The notes under the pieces were generated by a model. That model made no database searches. It had not been told where the DNA came from and saw only the letters and a program-made list of their open reading frames with translations. The translations under genes and the position numbers were made by a program. Below, piece by piece: positions 15,191-24,000 of a stretch of DNA of 64,000 nucleotides (positions within the stretch are counted from its first letter, which is position 1; every line of letters starts with the position of its first letter). Location: assembly GCA_934654795.1 (NCBI GenBank), contig CAKUGT010000007.1:1-64000 (forward strand). The letters run 5' to 3'. This DNA is from an uncultured Collinsella sp. Its GTDB lineage: Bacteria; Actinomycetota; Coriobacteriia; Coriobacteriales; Coriobacteriaceae.

Positions 15191-16338
15191 AGTTCCTCCA
15201 AGCCGCAGCGGATGAGCAGGTCGCGCTGGCCGGCAAGATTCTGCGCGGCGCCCAGGTATGCGATGGCACCCGCCTCAAAGACGGCGACTCGATCGGCGCG
15301 GGCGACCTCGTCGAGCAGCTGCGTGATCTGAACCACGGCGACACCGCGACGGCAAAGATGGTCGATGCGATCGTTGACGGTCATGCGGGTTGCCTCGTCG
15401 AGCATGGCGGTCGTCTCGTCAAAAATCATGAGCGAGGGGGAGAGCACGACCAATCCCGCCGCGGCAACGCGCTGCTTTTGACCGCCCGAGAGCGTGGAGA
15501 CATCGCGGGCCTCGAGCTCTGCGATGCCAAGATCAGCGAGTGCCTGCGAGACCACCGTGCGCATCTCGTCGCGGGGAACGCCGCGGTTTTCGAGCCCAAA
15601 GGCAACATCGTCTCGTACGAGCGGGGCGACAATCTGGTTGTCGGGATCCTGAAAAGCAAGGCCCACGGTGCCTTGAACGCGCACGGCGTGCTCGCTCGCG
15701 CCCTCAAGCAGGCCTGCGAGCTCAAGGGCGCAGGCGCTCTTGCCGCTGCCGTTGGCACCGACAAAGGCGATACGTTCCCCCGGCACAATGCTGGCGGCAA
15801 ATGCAGAACAGTCGACGGCGGGACGCGCATTATCGGCCTGCTCAATACCGGCGAGCGCACCTTCTGCCACCGCGCCCGTAATGCCGCCAGTGACGCAGGC
15901 GGCAACGCCCAGAACGCCCAGGTTAATAAAAACTGCCGGCGTCTGCAGCGCCATGGCGGCAACTCCTAACTGGCCCACATTGTGTAACACAGCGGCAAGC
16001 ATGCTTACCGGCACCAAGCCAACACCCGGTACGGCGGCAAGGGCGACCATGCCCACAAAGGCAAGAGCCGTGCCACCCAGGCTATAGGCGAGCATCATGG
16101 GCGAACCAAACAAAAAGCCCGATGCCAAAACCTTGACGAGCGCAACGGCGCCGGCGCTTTTAACGTCGAGCGTATAGAGTGCGACGACCACGGCCACGTT
16201 GGCGAGACCCAGCTTAATGCCGGGCACCGCGACGGGCAGCGGAATCATCGTCTCTAGATAGGACAGCACCAGCGCGCAGGCGCACAGCAGCGAAACGCGA
16301 GCCAGGCGACGGGTATGCTCGATGTCGACCGCGGTCAT
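15181..16338 (-). CDS. Fused Gx-type S component and ECF ATPase
   Basis: Protein of 385 residues. The first 170 are a membrane domain of the Gx transporter/HepS-like family (ETMIPLPVAVPGIKLGLANV is its hallmark), with five or six helices. From about 180 comes an EcfA ATPase with VGANGSGKSA (Walker A, with Ala where Ser/Thr is usual), LSGGQKQRVAAAG (signature) and MIFDETTAMLD (Walker B, Thr for Pro). It starts three bases after the NusG-II gene stop, so translation is probably coupled. With the next gene it makes a complete ECF transporter from two chains. Gx proteins accompany ApbE and NusG-II proteins in flavin-based electron-transfer loci such as that of Listeria. Confidence 0.87.
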   Translation of the reverse strand: MTAVDIEHTRRLARVSLLCACALVLSYLETMIPLPVAVPGIKLGLANVAVVVALYTLDVKSAGAVALVKVLASGFLFGSPMMLAYSLGGTALAFVGMVALAAVPGVGLVPVSMLAAVLHNVGQLGVAAMALQTPAVFINLGVLGVAACVTGGITGAVAEGALAGIEQADNARPAVDCSAFAASIVPGERIAFVGANGSGKSACALELAGLLEGASEHAVRVQGTVGLAFQDPDNQIVAPLVRDDVAFGLENRGVPRDEMRTVVSQALADLGIAELEARDVSTLSGGQKQRVAAAGLVVLSPSLMIFDETTAMLDEATRMTVNDRIDHLCRRGVAVVQITQLLDEVARADRVAVFEAGAIAYLGAAQNLAGQRDLLIRCGLEELCR

Positions 16339-16341
16339 AGG

Positions 16342-16755
16342 CTAGCGCCCAACCACGTCATAGGTGCTCTCGGCACCCTCATCAACGATGTCGACGGTCA
16401 GCTTGTGCGGAAGGCAGACGATTTGCTGCCCGGCGGCATCGATCCAACCCTGATGCACGCAGTCCTGGTTGGGACAGTCTGCCTCCTCGACGTGCACCCG
16501 TCCGTCCTTAATCTCGATAACGTTGGTCCCCAGGTCGGTCGTGACGGTCTTGGTCGCGTCTTGGCCTAAGGGGAGTTCATAGACGTTTTGCACCCCATCG
16601 CGGATGACGACCGTTGCCGTGTCGGCGTCCGTGTTCACTCCTATCAGGCGTGTGGTGACCAGGCCGGCACACGCGAGGGCCGCTATCACCACAACCAGGA
16701 TTACGTTGAGCTTTTTGCTGCCGCGCCTATCGCGCGTGTCGTTGCGCTTGGACAT
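16342..16755 (-). CDS. NusG domain II-containing envelope protein
   Basis: Small protein of 137 residues. A basic N-terminus and one membrane helix (about 16-38) put the rest outside. The C-terminal domain has the conserved pattern DCPNQDCVHQGWI, with a cysteine pair, and IVCLPHKLTVDI, with a third cysteine. These mark the stand-alone NusG_II family (EetA-like), not the transcription factor NusG. Such proteins sit beside Gx transporters and ApbE in extracellular electron-transfer loci. The role is unknown, and the cysteines could bind metal or be redox active. AGGAG precedes the ATG. It lies eight bases after the ApbE stop. Confidence 0.88.
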   Translation of the reverse strand: MSKRNDTRDRRGSKKLNVILVVVIAALACAGLVTTRLIGVNTDADTATVVIRDGVQNVYELPLGQDATKTVTTDLGTNVIEIKDGRVHVEEADCPNQDCVHQGWIDAAGQQIVCLPHKLTVDIVDEGAESTYDVVGR

Positions 16756-16763
16756 CTCGGCTC

Positions 16764-17837
16764 CTAGTCCTGCAAAATCTTGAACGCCGTGCCTTTGCTC
16801 TTGGTGGCGTGATCGTCCATATCGACCAGAACGCCGCCCTCAAAGCGCTCGTCGCTTTCGATGAGCTCCATGGCGCGGTCGTGACCGAGCAAAAACAGGA
16901 TGGTGGAATACGCATCGCCCAGCACGGACTTCTTGGTCATAATCGAGGCGCTCTTGAGGTCGGTGGCGGCGGGGTAGCCCGTTTTGGGGTCGAGGATGTG
17001 GTAGTAGAACGTGCCGTCCTGCTCAAAGCCGCGCTCATAGAGGCCGCTCGTCACAAGGGAGCGGTTGCGCGTCTTGATGGTGGCGAGCACGTCGTCCTGC
17101 GCGCCGTTGGGGTCTTGCACGCCCACGTTCCAGGCGTCGCCGTCAAAGCTCTTGCCCATCACGTAGACGTTGCCGCCCAGGCTGATGGAAGCATCTCTGA
17201 CGCCGCTCTTCTTAAAGAGTGCCACGAGGTCGTCGGTGATGTAGCCCTTGGCGATACCACCCAAGTCGAGCTTGGCCTCGGGGTCGGAGAGGGTGACGGT
17301 GGTACCGTCGACCGTGATGGTGCGATAGTCGACATGGGGCAGTGCCGCCTGGATGTCCTCATCTGCGGGCTTGACCTCGTTGTCAAAATCCCAGAGGCTC
17401 GAGACGGCGCCGATGGTGATGTCAAAGAGCCCGTCGGACTCCTCGGCGTAGCGGATGGCTGCCTCGATGACCTCGGCGGTCTCGTGTGCGACTTCCACGG
17501 GCTTGCCGCCTGCATTGTTGATGTTCCAGATATCCGAGCCCTCCACGGTGCGCGAGAACTTGTTCTCAAAGTAGGTGCAGCGGTCGGCGACCTCGTCCAT
17601 GACCTTTTTACTGCATAGGGCGCTGATATTCACGACAGTGTCGAAGACAAAGAGCGTCGTGCTCTGCACCTTGGGCGAGCTGTCGGAGCCCGCGGAGCCC
17701 GCTTTGGACGCGTTTACAGAGCCCGAGTCGCCCTGCGTGCCCGAGCAGCCGGTAAGTGCACCGGCGCAAGAGACGAGGGCCCCGCCTGCGAGGGCGATAA
17801 ACGTGCGGCGGTCGATGGTGTGGGGGGTCTGGATCAT
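16764..17837 (-). CDS. apbE: FAD:protein FMN transferase (ApbE), exported lipoprotein
   Basis: Enzyme of 357 residues that moves FMN from FAD to a threonine of FMN-binding domains. The signal region DRRTFIALAGGALVSCAGALTGCSG combines a twin-arginine-like pair with a lipobox (LTGC), so the mature protein is membrane-tethered outside. Family motifs follow in order: FDTVVNI, DLGGIAKGYITD, SLGGNVYVMG, LDPKTGYPA and the Mg-binding stretch SVLGDAYSTILFLLG. Its likely substrates are the three FMN-binding proteins encoded upstream in the same direction, which together carry at least seven candidate threonines. It lies between the NapH-like and NusG-II genes. The start has only a weak GAAAG ribosome site. 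Confidence 0.95.
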   Translation of the reverse strand: MIQTPHTIDRRTFIALAGGALVSCAGALTGCSGTQGDSGSVNASKAGSAGSDSSPKVQSTTLFVFDTVVNISALCSKKVMDEVADRCTYFENKFSRTVEGSDIWNINNAGGKPVEVAHETAEVIEAAIRYAEESDGLFDITIGAVSSLWDFDNEVKPADEDIQAALPHVDYRTITVDGTTVTLSDPEAKLDLGGIAKGYITDDLVALFKKSGVRDASISLGGNVYVMGKSFDGDAWNVGVQDPNGAQDDVLATIKTRNRSLVTSGLYERGFEQDGTFYYHILDPKTGYPAATDLKSASIMTKKSVLGDAYSTILFLLGHDRAMELIESDERFEGGVLVDMDDHATKSKGTAFKILQD

Positions 17838-17926
17838 GGTGAGCTTTCTGGTCGGTGGCGTTACGGATGAGCCTGCGCCTGCACGACTCGGTGTTGACGG
17901 AGTGCCGGGCTGCGGGTGCGCGTGCC

Positions 17927-18964
17927 CTACATGAGCAGGTAACAGAGCGCGGCGAGGATGGCAGCCTTGACGAGCGTGAGCGCAACCTCGGTCCCGCGAA
18001 TGGCGGGCCCTGCGGGCGGGCGCTTGCGGGCGTTGCCCTGCGCGAGCTCGCTGGCATCGTCGGTTGCCTGATCGCGCTTAAAGCCGTCGAGCCGGGCGAG
18101 CGTCACGTTGGCCATGGGGCAGCCATCGGCGCAGCGCCCGCAGGCGATGCACTCGCCCGATCGCAGGTCGGCGCGCTCGGGGTGGATGCGCACCGGGCAG
18201 CTGTCCTGGCAGCGGTTGCAACCGCGCGCACAGCTTTCGCGGCGGCGGTTGAAAAGCGAGACCGGCAACACTGGCAGCAGCGAGAATATGGCGCCGAAGG
18301 GGCAGAGGAACTGGCAGAAGAAACGCTCGACAAAGGCCATCCCAACCATGACCGCGCCAAGCGCGGCAAAGGCCGTGGGCGCGATGCCCTCGAGCGAGCG
18401 CGCAGTGATGCCGGCGAAGGCGACCCAGGGGCTCGCGCCCGAGACCTGGGGCCAGATACCCATCACGCAGAGGGCGCAGATGCCCACGAGGACGGCGTAC
18501 TTGACGAGCTGGAGCGCGTGCTGCACGCCCGCGGGGAGCCGGTGCGCGCCCTTGCCCTCAAGGCGGAGTGTCCGGCGCAGCGGGGTTGCAAGCGCGTAGA
18601 CGATATCGCCGAGCGTACCGAAGGCGCAGGCAAAGCCGCAGAAGAAACGGCCGAACACGCAGGTGAAGGCCAAGAGGGCCAAAAGCAGGGATAAAAAGCC
18701 GGTGAGCTCGATGGGTGCATGGCTCCCGAGCTGCGTGAAGATGTACTTGACGCCGTTGAAGGCGGCGTTCCAGGCGGCCGGGAAGCAGATGAGAAAGCCG
18801 AACTGTACGCACCAGCGCACACCGCGATGGAGGTACTGTCGGCGCAGGCGCTCCTGCATCTTGTTCTTGGGGTGCGCGATGACGTTTGCGCCGTTGCGCA
18901 GGCTCTCAAGGGTTCCCGCGGGGCGCTTTGCGCCGCGGGTCTTGGTGGATGCAGTCCTGGCCAT
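17927..18964 (-). CDS. NapH/NosR-like 4Fe-4S membrane protein
   Basis: Polytopic protein of 345 residues, with five or so helices between about 48 and 240. Two membrane-face motifs, FFCGFACAFG and FFCQFLCPFG, are the CxxxC(P) pairs of NapH/NosR/YccM proteins. Two ferredoxin motifs follow, CARGCNRCQDSCPV and CIACGRCADGCPM, each able to bind a 4Fe-4S cluster on the cytoplasmic side. A last helix ends the chain. In related systems these proteins pass electrons between the quinone pool or cytosol and flavoproteins outside the membrane. The start ATG shares one base with the stop of the preceding FMN-binding gene (TAATG), so the two are translationally coupled. Confidence 0.92.
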   Translation of the reverse strand: MARTASTKTRGAKRPAGTLESLRNGANVIAHPKNKMQERLRRQYLHRGVRWCVQFGFLICFPAAWNAAFNGVKYIFTQLGSHAPIELTGFLSLLLALLAFTCVFGRFFCGFACAFGTLGDIVYALATPLRRTLRLEGKGAHRLPAGVQHALQLVKYAVLVGICALCVMGIWPQVSGASPWVAFAGITARSLEGIAPTAFAALGAVMVGMAFVERFFCQFLCPFGAIFSLLPVLPVSLFNRRRESCARGCNRCQDSCPVRIHPERADLRSGECIACGRCADGCPMANVTLARLDGFKRDQATDDASELAQGNARKRPPAGPAIRGTEVALTLVKAAILAALCYLLM

Positions 18965-19437
18965 TACTGCGTACCTCCGGCGTTGCTCTGCTCAAGCGCC
19001 GCGTTGACGGCGTTTAGGATGCCGGCACTCGAGAACGTGGCACCCGAGACGGTGTCGACGTTGGTTCCCTGGGCATCGCAGATGGTCTGCGTGAGGCCCT
19101 CGGCCTGCGCAAAGTAGGCGGGGGTCTCGCCGGTGTGGTCCGTGACCTCGACGCTTTCGATGTATCCGTTCTCGATGGTCACGCGGCAGGTGACAGTGCC
19201 GCCGTAGCCCTGGGCGCTGCCCTCGAAGGTGCCGTCGGTGTCGTAGGCGCCGCGCGTCTGCGAGCGCTCGGCCTGGACAGCCTCCGCCTGGGTGCGGGCG
19301 TCGGCCTCTGCCGCCTGGGCGGCCCAGCTGCTGTAGCCCGCCACGATGGCGACGACAGCCGCGGCGTTGACGGCTTTGAGATAGAAATTGCGGTTGCGCC
19401 AGAGGTGGCGCCCAAGGAGGGCAAACGGGTTACGCAT
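18964..19437 (-). CDS. Single-domain membrane-anchored FMN-binding protein
   Basis: Protein of 157 residues. One membrane helix (about 18-40) is followed by a short Gln/Ala-rich linker and an FMN_bind domain (about 70-150) with DGTFEGSAQGYGG and the flavinylation motif VDTVSGATFSS, whose Thr should carry covalent FMN. It resembles the FMN-binding subunits of NQR/RNF complexes and the Listeria PplA domains. The ATG overlaps the stop of the upstream three-domain gene by eight bases and has GAGGAG about eight bases before it. It is a likely direct partner of the Fe-S protein encoded next. Confidence 0.93.
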   Translation of the reverse strand: MRNPFALLGRHLWRNRNFYLKAVNAAAVVAIVAGYSSWAAQAAEADARTQAEAVQAERSQTRGAYDTDGTFEGSAQGYGGTVTCRVTIENGYIESVEVTDHTGETPAYFAQAEGLTQTICDAQGTNVDTVSGATFSSAGILNAVNAALEQSNAGGTQ

Positions 19438-20941
19438 GGGCGCCAGCCTCCTCGGTGGCCCCGTTTGCGGCGGTCGGGTTGGCCGTAGGCTCATCGGGGG
19501 CGTTTGTCTTGTCAGAAGCGTCTGCCTTGTCGCCTTTGCTGTCGTTCGCGTCCTTATAAGTCGCGGCCGAGCGCGCGAGGGCGTCGGTGTAGGCGTTGGC
19601 GATGGCGCGGCTGGAGTAGGTGGCGCGCGCCACCACGTCGATCTTGCCAGCCTCGGTGCCCGCGAGCAGCTGCTCGGGGATGCCGGTGTAGACGGTACCG
19701 CGGAAGGTGCGGCCGTCGATGGCTTTATCGAGGTAGGGCTCGTTATCCTCGTCAAAGGGATCAAGCGCGTCGGAGAGGCTCTCGTCAGGCTTGCCGCCTA
19801 CACCCTCGATATCGTGGATACCGGTAACCTTGCCGTCCTTAACGGTGACGGTGAGCTTGACGTAGTAGGGGCTGAAGGCTTCGTCGTCCTCCTCGTTTTT
19901 GCAGAGGGCGTAGCCTGTAAAGTCGCCGTCGGCGTAGTGGACCTCGTCTGGCGTGTCGGGCGAGGGGTCCGGGTTGGGCGCGGGGTCCGGGTTGGGCGCG
20001 GGGTCGGGGCCGGGCGCGGGCTCGGGGTCCTTTGTGCCGGCTGCGGCCTGCTTAAGGCAGCCCTGGATGGCGCCCAGGATGCCCTCGCTCGAATACGTGG
20101 CTCCTGTCACAGTGTCGACATTGACGCTTTGCTTTTGCATGACGAGCCCGGGGAGTGCGTTCCAGGCGCGGCTCCAATACTCGGGCGTGTCGCCCGTGTT
20201 CACGAGTTCTATGTTGGCGATCTTGCCGTTCGCGATGGTCACGCGCACGCTGACGGGCGTGTCCTCGCTGTATCCCCAGGCGGAGTCGGTGTAGACGCCG
20301 TCTGCGTAGCCGCCGGCGGGCGTGAAGGGGTCGATGGTGTGGTGGGGCTTATTGGAGGAGCCGCCGGCCGCAGGGGCGGGGGCAACAGCCTCGGCAAGCC
20401 CGCCCGATGCCTTGACCAGTGCGTTTTTGATGGCCATGAGCAGGCCTTTTGATGAATACGTGGCACCCGAGATAGTGTCGACCGACGTCGACTGAGCGCT
20501 AATCACCGACTGGGTGATCGCCCGGGCACGCCCAAAGTAGGCTGGGTCGTCTGCAGACGACACTATGTCGATTGCCACGATCTTGCCGCCCGCGATGGTC
20601 ACGCGCACGGTGATACTGCCCCTAAAGCCGGTACCTGTGCCTTCATAGGTGCCGTCCTTGAGGTTTGCGGCGTCCATACCATAGGCCGAGGGGTCGAGCG
20701 ATTCGGTTGCCGGCGTTGCCGTCTCCTTCTGGACGTTGGAGGTGTCGACGGTCTTGAGGTCGGCGCCTGCGGCCTCTTGCGCGGGCGCGGCGGCGACCGT
20801 CTTGGCCACGAGCGGGGTGTACTGGGACACCACGAGGGCCACGGTTGCGCCCACGGCGATCGAGGGCACGATGAAGCCTGCCGTGGCGAGGCCGTGGCCG
20901 AGCGCCTTGGCTTTTGAGTGCTTGGGTTGGTAGTTGTCCAT
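19430..20941 (-). CDS. Three-domain membrane-anchored FMN-binding protein
   Basis: Protein of 503 residues. An N-terminal helix (about 19-43) anchors it. Three FMN_bind domains follow, with candidate acceptor motifs VDTISGATYSS, VDTVTGATYSS and IDVVARATYSS. The third has lost the Gly but keeps the Thr. A Pro/Asp-rich hinge (repeats of PDPAPN) separates domains two and three and probably spans the wall. The C-terminus is Asp/Lys/Asn/Ala-rich and has no sorting signal. It could act as a flavin wire between the membrane Fe-S protein and the wall-anchored protein encoded upstream. A terminator-like hairpin separates it from that gene. Confidence 0.93.
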   Translation of the reverse strand: MDNYQPKHSKAKALGHGLATAGFIVPSIAVGATVALVVSQYTPLVAKTVAAAPAQEAAGADLKTVDTSNVQKETATPATESLDPSAYGMDAANLKDGTYEGTGTGFRGSITVRVTIAGGKIVAIDIVSSADDPAYFGRARAITQSVISAQSTSVDTISGATYSSKGLLMAIKNALVKASGGLAEAVAPAPAAGGSSNKPHHTIDPFTPAGGYADGVYTDSAWGYSEDTPVSVRVTIANGKIANIELVNTGDTPEYWSRAWNALPGLVMQKQSVNVDTVTGATYSSEGILGAIQGCLKQAAAGTKDPEPAPGPDPAPNPDPAPNPDPSPDTPDEVHYADGDFTGYALCKNEEDDEAFSPYYVKLTVTVKDGKVTGIHDIEGVGGKPDESLSDALDPFDEDNEPYLDKAIDGRTFRGTVYTGIPEQLLAGTEAGKIDVVARATYSSRAIANAYTDALARSAATYKDANDSKGDKADASDKTNAPDEPTANPTAANGATEEAGAHA

Positions 20942-20971
20942 TTGTGGGTGGTCTCCCGTGGTCGAGTATGA

Positions 20972-21005
20972 GAAAAGGCCCGCAGCCCTGGTTGGGGCTG
21001 CGGGC
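20972..21005 (-). terminator. Intrinsic terminator after the giant FMN-binding surface protein gene
   Basis: GCCCGCAGCCC (20978-20988) and GGGCTGCGGGC (20995-21005) form an 11-bp stem with a six-base loop. On the minus strand this is followed by CCTTTTC. It would reduce read-through into the electron-transfer genes downstream, so the surface protein may be made in excess. Confidence 0.75.
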
Positions 21006-21041
21006 GCTTGCGTTGCGAGCGCGTGGCGCGCGTTTTAGGCG

Positions 21042-24000
21042 CTAGTGCTGCATGCGGCGGCGGATGGCGACGCCGGCGGCCGCGATGGCGGCACCGATAC
21101 CGGCGAAGATGCCGACCGTGGCGATCTGGGTATCACCGGTGCCGGGGAGGCCGCTTGCGTCCTTCTTGGATGCATTGGCCTTCTTGGTATCGGTGGTCGT
21201 CGTCGTGGTCGTCGTGGTGCTCGAGGTATTGCCCTTGGAGCTCTGGCTAGGCTTGGCGAGCGCCTCGCGGGCGGTCTTGAGCGTAGTCGTTGCGGCCTCG
21301 ACGTCGGCTGCGGAGGCGTCGTCCTTCGAAAGGACGGTCTGGGCCGCGGCCAACGCGGATTGGTATGCCTTCCAGGAGTCGGCGGTGTAGTCGGACTCGT
21401 TCAGCGCATCGGCACGGCCAATCTCGACCTTAAGGTCGGTCTTCTGGTCGGTCGTTGCGGCCTTGACGAGCGCGGCCTGAGCGTTCTGGAGCGTCGAGAG
21501 GGCGTTGGCAACCTCGTCGTCGGAAGCCGCGGGGCTTTCGTTAACGCCCTGGGCAGCGCTCAGCGCGTCCTGGAACGCAGCCCAAGATGCGGCGGTGTAG
21601 GTGCCCTGGTCGTTGCTCAACTTGGCAGCGGCCTCAATTGCGGCGTTGAGCGCCGTCTTGTCGGCCGACTTGGTGTAGGTGAAGCGCAGGTTGGTGGTGT
21701 AGCCGGTGGCCTCGACCTCAATCTGGTAGTCGCCGTTGGCATTGAACACCGGCGATTTATCCTGATTGGCGGCCGCCAGGTTAAGCGAGCCGTCGGCGTT
21801 GAAGATCTTTACCGCACCGCGGCCCTGCGCGCTGTACACGGTACCGTTGACGGTGACCTTGGAGATGTTCGCGAGGTAGTTGGCAAGATCATCGTCCGTG
21901 TCATCGTTGGCGGCGATGAGCTTAAGGTTTGCGGCGTCAAAGCTGGCAACGAGCTTGGAGGTGGTTGCCGTAAAGCTCGTGCTGATATCGGCAAACTTGC
22001 CCTTCTTGTCGATGGCGGTCAGCGTGTGGCTGCCGGGCTTAAGAGCCGAGGCGTCAAACGTGACGGACACGGAGCTGCGCGCGTTGCTGGCGAGCGGCTC
22101 GACATCCTGACCGTCAATCTGGTAGGCGGCGTCAAAGCCTTCAGGCAAGGTGACATCGGCATTGACGGTGGCGTTGGCACCGTCAAGCGAGGCATCTTTG
22201 GCCTTGATGGCGGCGTCGGCATCCTTGACGGGGACATACTGATCCATGGCCACGGTGTAGGTGCCCGTGGAGGTGTAGAACGTCACGCTCTTGATGGTTT
22301 TGCCCATCATGGACTTGTAGTACTGCGAGCTCAGCGGGCTGCCGTGAGACTCGTTGACCAGACCGCAGCTCCAAGCAATCTCCTTGCCCTTCCAGATGTT
22401 CTCGACGGCGCGCATGCCATAGCCCTCGATGGTGCCGTCCGCATCGGCGGCGTTGACCACGGCACCGTATACGGTCGCCTGGTTGCCGTCGGCGTCGACC
22501 ATCTGCTCGCGCAGGTTCTTAAAGTCAATCTCGTAGTCGCCGTACTTGCTGGAGGTCTTAAAGTCGGCTGTGACGTTTGCAAGTTCGGTGGTTTCCTTGC
22601 CCTCGACAGCGCCAAAGCTCAGGTTGCCCTCGGAATCAGAGGTGAGCTCCTTGTAATTGGTCGGAACCTCGCCGGCGGGCAGCACGTAGTAAGAGTAGCT
22701 CGCAGACTCGAACAGGGCGTTCTTGCCCGTGTAGGTTGTCGTGGACTCCTTGCCCTTGATCGAGGTGGTGATCGTAACGGAGCTGTCGTCGGTCGCGCGG
22801 GTGAACTTGGACCAATCGATGTCGCCTTCGCCCACCTTGACGGCAAACGTGACGCCCGAGATATCCGTACCGTTGGAATTGACGTGGTAGGAGCCGCTCG
22901 CCAAGCTGGAGCGCGTCTTCTGCCGCGTAGCCGAGGTCACAATGTCGGTGCCGGCGTTGTTGCTCTCGGCGGCATAGAAATCGGCGTAGGGGATGTTCAT
23001 GAGCACGTAGTCACCGGCCTGGGGATACAGGCTCACGAGTGCGTCGAGCGCGCCCTGCAGGTGGGTGATCTGCTCGGCGGCCTCGGCTTCGCCCAGGTTT
23101 TTCTTGGCGAGCAGGTCCTTGGTCTCGGCAGTTTCGGTCTCGATGGACGAGGCGGTCCAGGAGTCCTTGGTGTACTTGGACTTATCGAGGGACGTCGCCT
23201 TGTCGTAGAGCTCCTGCAGCTGGGCCTTGGTGGCGTCGGTCACCGGCTCCTTGGCGCCCACGATGTTGTCGTCAGTCGCCTGGAAGGTGTAGGTGTAATC
23301 GTTGTAACCCAAAGCGTGGACGGTAAGCTTCCAGTAGCCGGTGCCGTTGGTGTCCTCGGGCAGCTGGCAGCGCTCGGATTTAGTGAGGCCCAGCTGAATG
23401 CCCATGGACTTGTGCATCCAGTTGTCGGCCGCGAACTTGGTGCCGTAGGTGGCAAGGGCGTTGGTGTAGGTCGCATCGTCGCCGTAATAGGTCCAGGTGA
23501 CGCTTTGCATATTGGCGCCCAGGTCGCCATAGTTGCCGTTGAGATCTACGCGCAGGAACTCGCCGTAGGAGCCGCTCGCGTCCTTAACCGTGGGTTTAAT
23601 GTCCGTGGCGGTCTTGAGCTCCTGACCCTTGATACCCGAGTCGGTGCCGGTGGTGGCGGCCGAGAAGCTGAAGGTTCCGTTATTGTTGGTCACGGTCTTA
23701 ATGCCGTTGGTGTTGGCATCGACGTCCGCAACCAGGCCGGAGTAAGCCTGGAGGTTATTTTCGGTGTAGCCGCCGGCGAGCGTCTCGCCATTGGCGACAA
23801 AGCTGTGGCTCGCCTTAAAAGCCTCGAGGTCGCTGGTCTTGATTTTGACGGGAACGTACTTGAGTCCCGTGACCTCGTAGTCTTTGAGCGTGTAGCTTGC
23901 ACCGTCGCAGGTCATGGCGCCGCGGTTCCACGTTACGGTCTTGCCGTCGGTCGTGGTGAACGACTTGCCGTCGGCGGCCCAGGTGGCCAGGTCAAACGTC

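Noticed and set aside
16342..16755. Transcription factor NusG
   Set aside because: No NGN domain; it has a membrane helix and a cysteine-bearing domain II, the envelope type.
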